64,000 bases of DNA from Leptolinea sp. HRD-7 (GTDB taxonomy: Bacteria; Chloroflexota; Anaerolineae; Anaerolineales; Anaerolineaceae). The stretch is taken from the NCBI GenBank assembly GCA_024363285.1, contig AP024710.1, forward strand, positions 1,644,001 through 1,708,000. The letters are read 5' to 3'. The notes beneath the pieces were generated by a model. It saw only the letters and a list, made by a program, of their open reading frames with translations, was not told the DNA's origin and did no database searches. The position numbers and the translations under genes are program-made. Every line of letters starts with the position of its first letter. The first letter of the stretch is position 1. Positions 9,284 to 17,092 of this stretch are shown here, in pieces.

Positions 9284-9303
9284 CCCTGAACAGGTCGAAA
9301 GGG
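9284..9303. repeat. REP-like imperfect palindrome
   Basis: CCCTGAACAGGTCGAAAGGG lies between the terminator and the ABC transporter operon. It resembles the widespread CCCTTCGACAGGCTCAGGG class of small intergenic palindromes. Only one copy was noticed in this window, so its repeat status is inferred. Confidence 0.35.
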
Positions 9304-9332
9304 CCGGATCTTGTTTTAACGAAGCGAGCCAC

Positions 9333-10088
9333 TTACTCCATAATACTTGCCCGGATATCACGTGACAGCGCCACAAATTCCGGCGAGTAGCGGATCTCAT
9401 CAGTACGAGGCCGTGGGAACGGGTCGTCCACCACGCGCGCCACTTTCCCGGGGCGTGACGTTAGCACCACGATGCGGTCAGCCAGCAGCAGCGCCTCAGA
9501 TATGGAGTGTGTGACCATTACCACGGTGGTCTCACGGTTCTGCCAGATGCGCAGCAGTTCGGCGCCCATGTGTTCGCGGGTCAACGCGTCCAACGCGCCA
9601 AAGGGTTCATCCAGAAGCAGCAAGTCCGGTTCCATGATCAAGGCGCGGGCCAGTGCCACTCGCTGCGCCATTCCGCCCGATAAGTTGCGCGGCCAGCTAT
9701 TCTCAAACCCGTCCAGCCCCACCAATTCGATGAATTCACAGGCAAGGTCGCGCGCGTACCCGGGATGCTGTCCCTGGATTTCCAGCGGAAGCGTGATATT
9801 TTCGATCACTGTCCGCCAGGGCATCAGATTGGCCTGCTGAAACACCAGCCCGATACGCGGCGGGTTGCCTTCAGGAGTGTTAAAAAGCAGACGTCCGCCG
9901 GTCGGCTGAATCAGACCAGCGATAGCCCGCAACAGCGTGGATTTACCGCTGCCAGAGGGACCGAGAACAGCCATGAAGCGGCACTCCGGCACCTCAAGGT
10001 TGACGGATTCCAGCGCGGCCAGACCGCCGTTCCCGTTGGGGAAGGTGACGGACAAATCTTCAATACGCAGCAGGGTTTCAGGGCTCAT
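9333..10088 (-). CDS. ABC transporter ATPase of the riboflavin (RibXY-type) uptake operon, 251 aa
   Basis: All ABC ATPase motifs are present: Walker A GPSGSGKS (about 43-50), the Q-loop VFQQANLMPW, signature LSGGMAQR, Walker B LLLLDEPFG and the H-loop VTHS. The sequence is of the SsuB/TauB/NitT type, which energises importers with a single permease. It is the third gene of the operon, 11 bases after the binding protein gene, under the FMN riboswitch. The inferred role is ATP supply for riboflavin or flavin-precursor uptake at the cytoplasmic face. Family assignment is secure; the substrate rests on the riboswitch. Confidence 0.92.
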   Translation of the reverse strand: MSPETLLRIEDLSVTFPNGNGGLAALESVNLEVPECRFMAVLGPSGSGKSTLLRAIAGLIQPTGGRLLFNTPEGNPPRIGLVFQQANLMPWRTVIENITLPLEIQGQHPGYARDLACEFIELVGLDGFENSWPRNLSGGMAQRVALARALIMEPDLLLLDEPFGALDALTREHMGAELLRIWQNRETTVVMVTHSISEALLLADRIVVLTSRPGKVARVVDDPFPRPRTDEIRYSPEFVALSRDIRASIME

Positions 10089-10099
10089 CGCAGTTCGGG

Positions 10100-11083
10100 T
10101 TACTTCCCGGGTAAGAATTCGTTGGTGTAAGCCTTTGAAAGGTCCAGTTCTTTTTGCAGCAAACCCATATCCATCAACAGAGTCTGCATGTTCTGCCAGG
10201 CTTCAGGATCGGTGGAGCCAGCCTGGTCGTTCTTCCAGTACTCAATAGACGCGGCCAGCACGGCTTTCTGAACCTTTGAATCGGCTTTATCGAAATTTTC
10301 GATGAATTTTTTGCAGATCTCATAGGCACCGTCAGGATCTTTGACCGCGTCATCCACGCCGCGCAACAACGCTTTGACCATCCCGCGCACCAGTTCCGGG
10401 TGGGCTTTGATCGTCTCTTCGTTGGTGGCCAATCCGTTGGCAACCAGTGTTGTGTAATCGGAGACTTTCAGGAGGGAATACTCCACCCCTTTTTCCTTAA
10501 GCAGGATTGGTTCATTGGTGGCATAGATCGAAGCGGCATCCACTTTCTTTGATGTAAAACTTTCCGCCTGGGTATAGCCGACGGGAGTCAATTTCACATC
10601 TTCCTCTTTCAGCCCGCCGGCGGCCAGCAGCGCGCGCAGGCCGATGTAGTTGGCGCCGTACGTGCCGGGCAGCCCGATGTTCAGTCCCTTCAGGTCAGCC
10701 GGTTTGGTGACGTTCTTTGCCGGGTCAACGATCACTCCCACCGGGAAGTTGTTGTACCAGGCGGCCGCGTAGACCACCGGCAGTCCCTTACCGCGGCCAA
10801 GCAATACCTGCTCGCCGGAGACGATGGCAAACTGAAGCTTACCCGCGCCGAGCAGAGCCACGGAGTCGGTTTCCATGTTGTAATCCAGGGTGACATCCAG
10901 CCCTTCTTCTTTGAAGTAGCCTTTCTCGATCGCCACATAGAGCGGGGCGAACTGCACATTGGGCACATAGCCCAGCGGCAGCTTGATGGGAGTCAACGCG
11001 GCGGATGGGGTTGAAGCGGCCGTGCAGGATGTGAGCAGCAAAGCCAGAGTGATGATGGATAAAAGTATGGAATTACGTTTCAT
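10100..11083 (-). CDS. ribY: Substrate-binding lipoprotein, RibY-type (NMT1/THI5 fold), 327 aa
   Basis: The N-terminus MKRNSILLSIITLALLLTSC is a lipoprotein signal with lipobox LTSC. The mature part opens with IKLPLGYVPNVQFAPLYVA and EKGYFKEEGLDV, hallmarks of the NMT1/THI5-like and SsuA binding proteins. RibY of Chloroflexus belongs to this family and binds riboflavin. Here the gene sits between permease and ATPase genes, with 9- and 11-base gaps, downstream of an FMN riboswitch. The protein should be anchored on the outer face of the cytoplasmic membrane and hand the vitamin to the permease. A thiamine-precursor or sulfonate substrate would be the alternative without the riboswitch. Confidence 0.85.
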   Translation of the reverse strand: MKRNSILLSIITLALLLTSCTAASTPSAALTPIKLPLGYVPNVQFAPLYVAIEKGYFKEEGLDVTLDYNMETDSVALLGAGKLQFAIVSGEQVLLGRGKGLPVVYAAAWYNNFPVGVIVDPAKNVTKPADLKGLNIGLPGTYGANYIGLRALLAAGGLKEEDVKLTPVGYTQAESFTSKKVDAASIYATNEPILLKEKGVEYSLLKVSDYTTLVANGLATNEETIKAHPELVRGMVKALLRGVDDAVKDPDGAYEICKKFIENFDKADSKVQKAVLAASIEYWKNDQAGSTDPEAWQNMQTLLMDMGLLQKELDLSKAYTNEFLPGK

Positions 11084-11092
11084 TTTGAGTCC

Positions 11093-11926
11093 TTATTGTG
11101 TATTTGGCGATAATTCGAAATCGGGTTCTGACTGCCAGGAAAGGAAGTGCTTTTCCAGCAGCAGCACGGCGCCGTACAGCAGCAGCGCCAGGGTGACCAA
11201 CCCGCCGACAGCAACAAATACCAGGGCGGTATCGTACTGACCGCGTCCCAGGTTGACCAGAAATCCCAGCCCTCGATCTGCCCCTACCAGTTCACCCACC
11301 ACCGCGCCGATGACGGACAGTGTGGCTCCCACCCGCAGCCCGGCAAAGAAGACTGGCAGCGCGGCAGGGATTTCGAGCAAAAGCAGGGTTTGTCTGCGTG
11401 TGGCGCGCATGGAGCGCATTACATCGCGCAAATTTTCAGGGACAGAACGCAGCCCGGTGATGGTGTTGATCAGCACCGGGAAGAAGACCGTCAATCCGCA
11501 GATCAGCACCTTACTGCCCATGCCCGGACCGAACCAGATGATCAGCAGCGGGGCAATGGCTGCCACCGGAACCGCCTGGCTGGCGATAAGGTATGGCGAA
11601 AGCAAATTCTCGGTGGTGGGCGACTTGACCAGCGCGTAACCAATGAGAGTAGCCGCGCCGCCGCCGGCCAGAAGGCCCAGCAGAACCTCGCCCAGGGTGA
11701 CCAGGGTATGTGTCAGCAGGTGACCGCTTTCCAGCATGTCCCAAAAGCGTACGGCCACTTCCACCGGCGAGGGTAGGATGAAGGCCGGCAGGCCGGCCAT
11801 CATCACAGCGAACTGCCATAGCAAGAGACCGCCGGCGAGAGACAGCGGGAGGAACCATCTCTGCCGCCTTGCCTGGCGGGAAGTCAACAATACCTTTGGT
11901 TTTTTGAGAGGTGTGTTGGCGGTCAT
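11093..11926 (-). CDS. ribX: ABC permease, RibX-type, 277 aa
   Basis: Inner-membrane permease of the SsuC/NitT/RibX class with about six helices and an EAA-loop-like segment (LRDVMRSMRATRRQTLLLLEIPAALPVFFAGL). The start is ATG 11926; the open frame extends to 12025 only because it reads back through the riboswitch terminator. The ATG lies just after the poly-U of the terminator, and the GGGA of the descending stem is the only Shine-Dalgarno-like element. Folding of the hairpin could therefore block translation as well as transcription. First gene of the probable riboflavin uptake operon. Confidence 0.87.
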   Translation of the reverse strand: MTANTPLKKPKVLLTSRQARRQRWFLPLSLAGGLLLWQFAVMMAGLPAFILPSPVEVAVRFWDMLESGHLLTHTLVTLGEVLLGLLAGGGAATLIGYALVKSPTTENLLSPYLIASQAVPVAAIAPLLIIWFGPGMGSKVLICGLTVFFPVLINTITGLRSVPENLRDVMRSMRATRRQTLLLLEIPAALPVFFAGLRVGATLSVIGAVVGELVGADRGLGFLVNLGRGQYDTALVFVAVGGLVTLALLLYGAVLLLEKHFLSWQSEPDFELSPNTQ

Positions 11927-11930
11927 TAAA

Positions 11931-11962
11931 CAAAAATCCCGAAAACAATTCTGGTTTTCGGG
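11931..11962 (-). terminator. Riboswitch-controlled terminator in the ribX leader
   Basis: Read on the minus strand, CCCGAAAAC (11962-11954) pairs with GTTTTCGGG (11946-11938) over 9 bp with a 7-nt loop, followed by ATTTTTG. It lies between the FMN aptamer and the ribX start codon, the usual place of the expression platform. Ligand binding should favour this hairpin and shut the operon off. Confidence 0.85.
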
Positions 11963-12011
11963 GCGGAGGCTGGCGGAGAACTTACGTTTGTGCCTTGTCA
12001 GTTTGCCAGCA

Positions 12012-12147
12012 AATCCTTCTTGCATCCGGACTGTACCGTCGACTCTGGAATTTCACCAGATCATGCGCGCGATGTATTGCGCTCGTGGGTTGTCACCACC
12101 GATCGGGAATTGAGGTTGTGTCGCCTCGCACCCTGCCCCGAAGGAAA
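12012..12147 (-). promoter_or_regulatory. FMN riboswitch (RFN element)
   Basis: On the minus strand the conserved RFN blocks appear in order: CTTCGGGGCAGGGTG, AATTCCCGA, CGGTGGT, CCACGAGCGC, a GGTGAAATTCCAGAG block, and CAGTCCGGATGCAAGAAGG. The ends pair as P1 (CCTTC with GAAGG). A small extra hairpin (GAGG...CCTC) replaces the usual single base between GGGTG and AATTCCC. This aptamer binds flavin mononucleotide. It stands directly upstream of the transporter operon and is followed by a terminator, so flavin sufficiency should lower expression. It is the main evidence for the riboflavin substrate. Confidence 0.95.
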
Positions 12148-12160
12148 TTGAATTTTGTGA

Positions 12161-12189
12161 ATTATAGTACAAGATGGGGCAGGGTGCAA
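12161..12189 (-). promoter_or_regulatory. Sigma-70-type promoter of the riboswitch operon
   Basis: On the minus strand TTGCAC (12189-12184) and a perfect TATAAT (12166-12161) are separated by 17 bases. Transcription would begin about ten bases before the FMN aptamer. Confidence 0.8.
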
Positions 12190-12198
12190 ATGGGGGTA

Positions 12199-12227
12199 GA
12201 AAGAAAAAAGGGGAGTGTAATATTCCC
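12199..12227 (-). terminator. Weak terminator behind the AT-rich six-gene operon
   Basis: On the minus strand GGGA (12227-12224) pairs with TCCC (12214-12211) around a 9-nt loop, followed by CTTTTTTCTTT. The stem is short. It lies 73 bases after the last stop codon of the operon and immediately before the -35 box of the riboswitch promoter. Confidence 0.45.
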
Positions 12228-12299
12228 AATTTTTGGTAAATAAAAAATAATTAGTCAAACAAAGATAATCTAATTTTGGTCGTTACTCAAATTCCTCCA

Positions 12300-13205
12300 C
12301 TATAACAAAGTAAATTGATCAACTGCTTCTCTTATAATGGAATCCCATTCGTATTGGATAAATTCAAAAGACTGTGTTACATGAAGACTTTCATTATATG
12401 GAGTACTACAAAGAAAATCTTTTAATTCTTCATTTAATTCATAGGATTTCTTCATTGCGAATACTTTTCGTAAAAGAAAACTTATTTGGTTTGAAGCATT
12501 TTTTTTATCTAAGATATCAATCGCTAGAAAGTATTGACTATTCCCTGGAGAAGAAAATAGTCCATCAGTTTTTGTTGAAAGATTATTTGCTCTTCTCATA
12601 ATAAACCGGATAGGATGCTCATTTCCTGAATCACTAAGTAAAGAGAAATCTTTTGCAACAACCTTATAAAATTTTAATTTAGGAATAATTACATTATTAA
12701 GTATTGATAACCAGTTATCCGGGTTCGTCTCAACATTTAAATCCATTGATGACGAGATTGAGAAAGAACGTAAAGACAATAATGAAAAGATAATTAATTT
12801 CTCTTTCTCATTTAACGGCTGATTAATTAATGATGTTCTAATTTTTTCACTTTGAATTTCTTCAAGCAGTAAATTAATATCAATTATGTTTTTTGATGAC
12901 TCAATTTGCCATAAACCAAGAAATGTTATTATGTATTCTAAATTAACTGCATCTGTCTTTCTAATTAAACCTAATGTTTCCAAGGTATCTAATCTGTTAT
13001 TGAATAGATTCGGATATTTAATCGAAGAATCAGTAAAGATTTTTAATGAATTATTACTATTAATTTTCATAAGTGTTAATATTGCAGATCCCTTAATTAA
13101 TTTCCCTCTAGAATTTAGTAACGTTGAAACAAGCTTTTCATAATGGCTAGTTAGGTAACTCATCATAATTGGATCTAGTGGCATGAAACTAGGTTGATTT
13201 ATCAT
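12300..13205 (-). CDS. Unknown protein with possible winged helix, last gene of the defence-like operon, 301 aa
   Basis: I do not recognise a family. Residues about 35-105 (LIKGSAILTLMKI, then NRLDTLETLGLIRKT and a short hairpin) look like a winged helix-turn-helix, which would allow DNA or partner binding. The rest is mixed helix and strand without catalytic motifs. Its ATG overlaps the stop of the Rad50-like gene by four bases (ATGA), so translation is coupled and the two products probably act together. By position it could be an accessory subunit of the ATPase. AT-rich codon use matches the rest of the island. Confidence 0.7.
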   Translation of the reverse strand: MINQPSFMPLDPIMMSYLTSHYEKLVSTLLNSRGKLIKGSAILTLMKINSNNSLKIFTDSSIKYPNLFNNRLDTLETLGLIRKTDAVNLEYIITFLGLWQIESSKNIIDINLLLEEIQSEKIRTSLINQPLNEKEKLIIFSLLSLRSFSISSSMDLNVETNPDNWLSILNNVIIPKLKFYKVVAKDFSLLSDSGNEHPIRFIMRRANNLSTKTDGLFSSPGNSQYFLAIDILDKKNASNQISFLLRKVFAMKKSYELNEELKDFLCSTPYNESLHVTQSFEFIQYEWDSIIREAVDQFTLL

Positions 13206-15358
13206 AGTAGTGAAGTTATCTCTACCTTTTCGCCTTTCTGCACAATAATAGCCAACAAAAGCTTTTTTTCGTAATAAAGCTCCTTTAGCTTATCTTTAAT
13301 AGGTTTTAATGAAGTTTCATCCATAGTTGCTACTTCATCAAAAAGCGCAATAATTTTCTTGTTATCATTTAAGTTTAATTTACTGCGTAAATACATTGAC
13401 TGACTTTGTCCTGTACTTAAATCAGAAAACATGATTTCAATTACTTTTTTATCTAAATCTTCAACAATTATTGAAGATTTTAATAAATTCAATTTTTGAA
13501 TTTTATATTCGCTTTCGATATGTCGGACATGTCCAATTTTTTTTCCTAAATAAATACCAAGATTGTCTAAATATCTCATCTCATTTTCCTGTAATTTCTG
13601 TGTAAGAATTCCCCCGGAAGTTATTTCTTTACTATGTTTTGCATAAGTCATAAATTGGTTTTTAAATCTTTGTTCAAGCCTTTGAACATATTGGAATAAT
13701 ACTTCAATCCTGTTTAAATATTGATAATATGGATGGGTTTCCCTATTATTCATCTCTGAAATAAGATTAGTTTTTATAGTAATATTACGTTGGATAGCTT
13801 CAATTCTATCTTTATATGAGTGAATTCTTTGAGTGAATTCTTCAATGGTTTTTGATAATTGAATATCACTTGCGTCTAAATATGTGGAAATTTCACTTGC
13901 TTGTTTTGTTTGATTTAGTATTATTCTTGCTTTTAATGGATCAATACCATTAGCTACTAGCGTTTTTCTTAAATCAAACATATCTGCTTCAGATTTGGCG
14001 ATAAATCTTTTTAATTGTTCTTGTTCAATAGTCCTTGCTTGAATATTTATGTAGCTCGGATCAGGGTCTTGAGCTTCAGTTTCTCTAAATTCAGAAATTA
14101 AATCAATCGTTTTTTCTAATTGCTGTATGAATCTTGACAGGTTTTCTTTGCATAATGACAGATCTTTTATATTCTTGTTTTTTTCCTGGAAAATCTTGAT
14201 TTCTTCGGACAACAAACCTAAGAAAGAACTAACAGTCTGGTTAAATCCCGGGAGGGTTAAATCTGAAAACCGCGCATCACTAAGAATTGAGATTAATCTT
14301 TCGTAGACCTCATACCTCTCAGATTCTAATGAATCAGAAATTTTTTCTTTTTCGATGAGAGTATCCAATAAGGTAACAAAATAATTACTTTGATTTCTCA
14401 GAGTATGATGGTTTTGAGGAAAGTTAACTTCATCATCAATACTTGATTGATCCCATAGAATAAATCTATCTTTTTCATTATTTGGTAATATTTTTTCTAA
14501 TAGTATCCTTGTACCAAAAAAGAGTGTTCTGCATGTGTTGATACTTTCTTTTATTTGATTAGATATTTCAGTTTGCTTTTTTGCAATTTTTGTTCCTTTA
14601 ACTTGTGTACAACTAATCTCTTCTTTGACTTTTGCGTATCTCTTTTTGCTTTCTTCTAACCTGTCATATAAACTTACGTATGTCCTAGTTAGAAAATAAG
14701 TGTTTAGGTTTTCCAAGAAAAATTGATGTGCTTTAAGGTCTTTTTCATTATTTTCCAACTCATCAATCAATTGTTTTCTTTTATTTTCTAAATCAGATAA
14801 TATATTTGGATCTTTTGAATTTCGTATTTCTTCAATCTTCGTCCTTAAAAAATCTTTTAGGAGCCCTATTCGATTTCCTAAATCATTCTGTTTTGTCTGG
14901 ATTTCAGAAATTAATTGAGGAAGACGTTCTAATGGTTTTTGTGGGATATCATAGATAACTCTAAATTCCTTAAAAAATGTTTCTGCACTCAATTGAGTGG
15001 ATTTATCACCGACTTTTTTTATGACTGAAATATCTTGAGTTTCTCTATTTTTCTTTGAGGATAATATAGATAATCCCATTTCTGGATTATCTATACAAAT
15101 GTCAAATATAACTTTTTGACGACTTGATGATTGCAATTCTATGATTCTATTTTTTAAAACGGGGTCAATTTCATCTGTGGATAATTTGTTTCCAAATAAA
15201 CCTAAAGCAATAAGATTCAATAATGTACTTTTCCCAGAAGCATTTGGAGCTTTTATGTAAAGAACATTACTTTCAAACTCTTTTGGTAAATCTTTGGGTT
15301 TAAATATTTCGATATCTCCAGATATATCTCTTTCCAAGGTGTAATCAATTTTCAACAT
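13202..15358 (-). CDS. Rad50/SMC-like ABC ATPase without zinc hook, 718 aa
   Basis: Walker A is APNASGKST at 37-45. The ABC signature is LSTGQSQSM near residue 645, and Walker B is KKIIALFDEVATMDE close to the C-terminus. Between them lie about 550 residues of charged, coiled-coil-like sequence. Rad50 has a CxxC zinc hook in the middle; no CxxC occurs here. Such ATPases clamp or load on DNA and drive partner nucleases. The start ATG 15358 is preferred to 15394 because it places the conserved beta strand near the N-terminus. The gene overlaps the 55-aa gene by 14 bases and the 301-aa gene by four. Together with NurA- and HerA-like proteins it suggests a DNA-end-processing machine. Confidence 0.85.
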   Translation of the reverse strand: MLKIDYTLERDISGDIEIFKPKDLPKEFESNVLYIKAPNASGKSTLLNLIALGLFGNKLSTDEIDPVLKNRIIELQSSSRQKVIFDICIDNPEMGLSILSSKKNRETQDISVIKKVGDKSTQLSAETFFKEFRVIYDIPQKPLERLPQLISEIQTKQNDLGNRIGLLKDFLRTKIEEIRNSKDPNILSDLENKRKQLIDELENNEKDLKAHQFFLENLNTYFLTRTYVSLYDRLEESKKRYAKVKEEISCTQVKGTKIAKKQTEISNQIKESINTCRTLFFGTRILLEKILPNNEKDRFILWDQSSIDDEVNFPQNHHTLRNQSNYFVTLLDTLIEKEKISDSLESERYEVYERLISILSDARFSDLTLPGFNQTVSSFLGLLSEEIKIFQEKNKNIKDLSLCKENLSRFIQQLEKTIDLISEFRETEAQDPDPSYINIQARTIEQEQLKRFIAKSEADMFDLRKTLVANGIDPLKARIILNQTKQASEISTYLDASDIQLSKTIEEFTQRIHSYKDRIEAIQRNITIKTNLISEMNNRETHPYYQYLNRIEVLFQYVQRLEQRFKNQFMTYAKHSKEITSGGILTQKLQENEMRYLDNLGIYLGKKIGHVRHIESEYKIQKLNLLKSSIIVEDLDKKVIEIMFSDLSTGQSQSMYLRSKLNLNDNKKIIALFDEVATMDETSLKPIKDKLKELYYEKKLLLAIIVQKGEKVEITSLL

Positions 15359-15512
15359 CTTCCCCTTCTTCCTTCTTGTTAATAAAAGAATCAAGAATTT
15401 CCATATTACTTTTTCCGAGAAGAATTTGATGCAATATATCTACTTCATTTTCATTATCAATAACTGATGAAAATAAATCAAAGAGATTTTTATCAAAATT
15501 AGGATCTTCCAT
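15345..15512 (-). CDS. Small acidic protein, 55 aa, between the HerA-like and Rad50-like genes
   Basis: The frame runs from ATG 15512 to TGA 15345 and has an excellent ribosome site, GGAGGTG, about seven bases before the ATG. The product begins MEDPNFDKNLFDLF and ends KKEEGEDVEN. It is strongly acidic and probably all-helical. It overlaps the next gene by 14 bases, which implies coupled translation. I know no family. By position it may be a linker or regulator between the translocase and the SMC-like ATPase, or a remnant small subunit; this is inference. Confidence 0.7.
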   Translation of the reverse strand: MEDPNFDKNLFDLFSSVIDNENEVDILHQILLGKSNMEILDSFINKKEEGEDVEN

Positions 15513-15535
15513 TTAAAACACCTCCGATAGAATAT

Positions 15536-17089
15536 CTAGGAAGAGACTACTCCACAAAGAGCGAGTGGAAACTTAATTACTCGTAATTGGGGAATATTAT
15601 GTATGTTTACTACGGAGAAACCTGGATCTAATGATTGAATTTCATCACCCGAAATCCCAAAATTATTGTTTGAGATTCCATCTGATCGAAAAAATATTTT
15701 TGAATTAATTACACTTGATAAACCTTTGGGTAGGTCATTGGGATTTTGTGAAGCAAAGACAACACCTATTTTTTGACTTCTGCCAGTTCTGCAAATGGTA
15801 TCTAAATCGCCAAGCGCTTCCCTTGAACTTTCGGTGTTATAAAATTGGTGGACTTCATCTATGATAACTAATATTGGGACTTGACTTACATGTTGACTTT
15901 TAACTTCAACAATTCTCTTTAGAAGATGCCGCAATAGTATTGATCCAAATTGTATACCGTTTGCACCAGCAACATTGATAATCGACATTTTCCCAAAACC
16001 CAAAATATCATCCCAATCCAAAGATTTCGCATCGTTGTTATCAAAAAAGTTTATTGCATAATTTAAGTTTCGTCTAATGTTCTGATAAGTTCCACTAGCA
16101 AGTTTTATCTGGGATTCATCATTCCTTGTATTTAGAGTATTGAATGTTGGATTATCTTGTCCATTTTCGAAATATTTCACAAAATCAATAAATGTTCGAC
16201 CATTTAATCTTAGTTGCCAATATCTAAAGATATCGGGGAAGTTTTGGGCACCAATTTCAGAGATATTTTGCAATAAACCAGTTAATGATTCTGGATCAAT
16301 TTTATTAACATCTAATGTAATCTTCTGACATATTGAATAATTAATATTCTGGAAATCTTCAATTCTTGTGTTTGCCGGGTAATACACAACACAATTTTCA
16401 ATTCCGTGAGGAGTTTCTTTTAATATTTTCCATTCTTCTGATATTTTTTCTGAAAATGGAAAAGAAGGTTGGTCCATACGTAGGAAGTCTGTATCTTTTA
16501 CATTTATTGCTAATACTGCTCCATTCATTTTTTCGCAAAAGTACTGGGCCAAGTATTTCATAGCAACAGTTTTTCCACTACCAGTTTTTCCACATATTTG
16601 CATTTGATGAAAAAACATCTCTTCAGGCAATTTTGATGTTATCAGTTGTAATTTATCATCTACAAGGAGTTGGTCTTGTCCTCCGTGGATAGTAGCCAAA
16701 AAAACTTTTGGCCCATTATCAATATTTCCGAATGCTATATCTATTTCATCTTGAGTAGATCTTCTCGCTATTGATTGTGGTGGGATAAAATCAATTTTCC
16801 CATCATTACGAGAACTAATATTTTTTACTCTATAGGCTAAAATTATATTCTGACACTTTACATCACCATACAATCCGGACAAATCCATATCAACAATTAA
16901 TGGTGATGGTTTATATGGTTCGAATTGACTACTGTCATCAACGCGCAAGATGAACTTAACATCATTTTTCTTGTCTTCAACTGTTAAATATGAACCTTTA
17001 GGAAGAATACCAGGTCTTTCATTTTCACTTTTCGTTTTTGAAACTAAACGGACTTTTCCATTTTCTTCACCTAGGACAATCCATGCCAT
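15536..17089 (-). CDS. HerA-like DNA translocase (DUF87), 517 aa
   Basis: The N-terminal 120 residues are beta-rich, like the HAS-barrel of HerA. Walker A is GKTGSGKT (about 166-173), Walker B is LVIIDEVHQF (about residue 410), and an arginine-rich GRSQKIGVVFASQNP segment matches the sensor/arginine-finger region of the FtsK-HerA class. HerA forms a hexameric ring that pumps DNA and works with the NurA nuclease. Here the NurA-like gene is just upstream with a three-base gap, which mirrors the archaeal herA-nurA pairing. In bacteria HerA-type proteins are frequent in anti-phage systems. Confident as HerA-like; its role in defence is inferred from context. Confidence 0.9.
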   Translation of the reverse strand: MAWIVLGEENGKVRLVSKTKSENERPGILPKGSYLTVEDKKNDVKFILRVDDSSQFEPYKPSPLIVDMDLSGLYGDVKCQNIILAYRVKNISSRNDGKIDFIPPQSIARRSTQDEIDIAFGNIDNGPKVFLATIHGGQDQLLVDDKLQLITSKLPEEMFFHQMQICGKTGSGKTVAMKYLAQYFCEKMNGAVLAINVKDTDFLRMDQPSFPFSEKISEEWKILKETPHGIENCVVYYPANTRIEDFQNINYSICQKITLDVNKIDPESLTGLLQNISEIGAQNFPDIFRYWQLRLNGRTFIDFVKYFENGQDNPTFNTLNTRNDESQIKLASGTYQNIRRNLNYAINFFDNNDAKSLDWDDILGFGKMSIINVAGANGIQFGSILLRHLLKRIVEVKSQHVSQVPILVIIDEVHQFYNTESSREALGDLDTICRTGRSQKIGVVFASQNPNDLPKGLSSVINSKIFFRSDGISNNNFGISGDEIQSLDPGFSVVNIHNIPQLRVIKFPLALCGVVSS

Positions 17090-17092
17090 TTT

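Noticed and set aside
11511..12113. Long frames over the riboswitch leader and ribX on both strands
   Set aside because: They read through the FMN aptamer and its terminator; conserved RNA elements explain the sequence.
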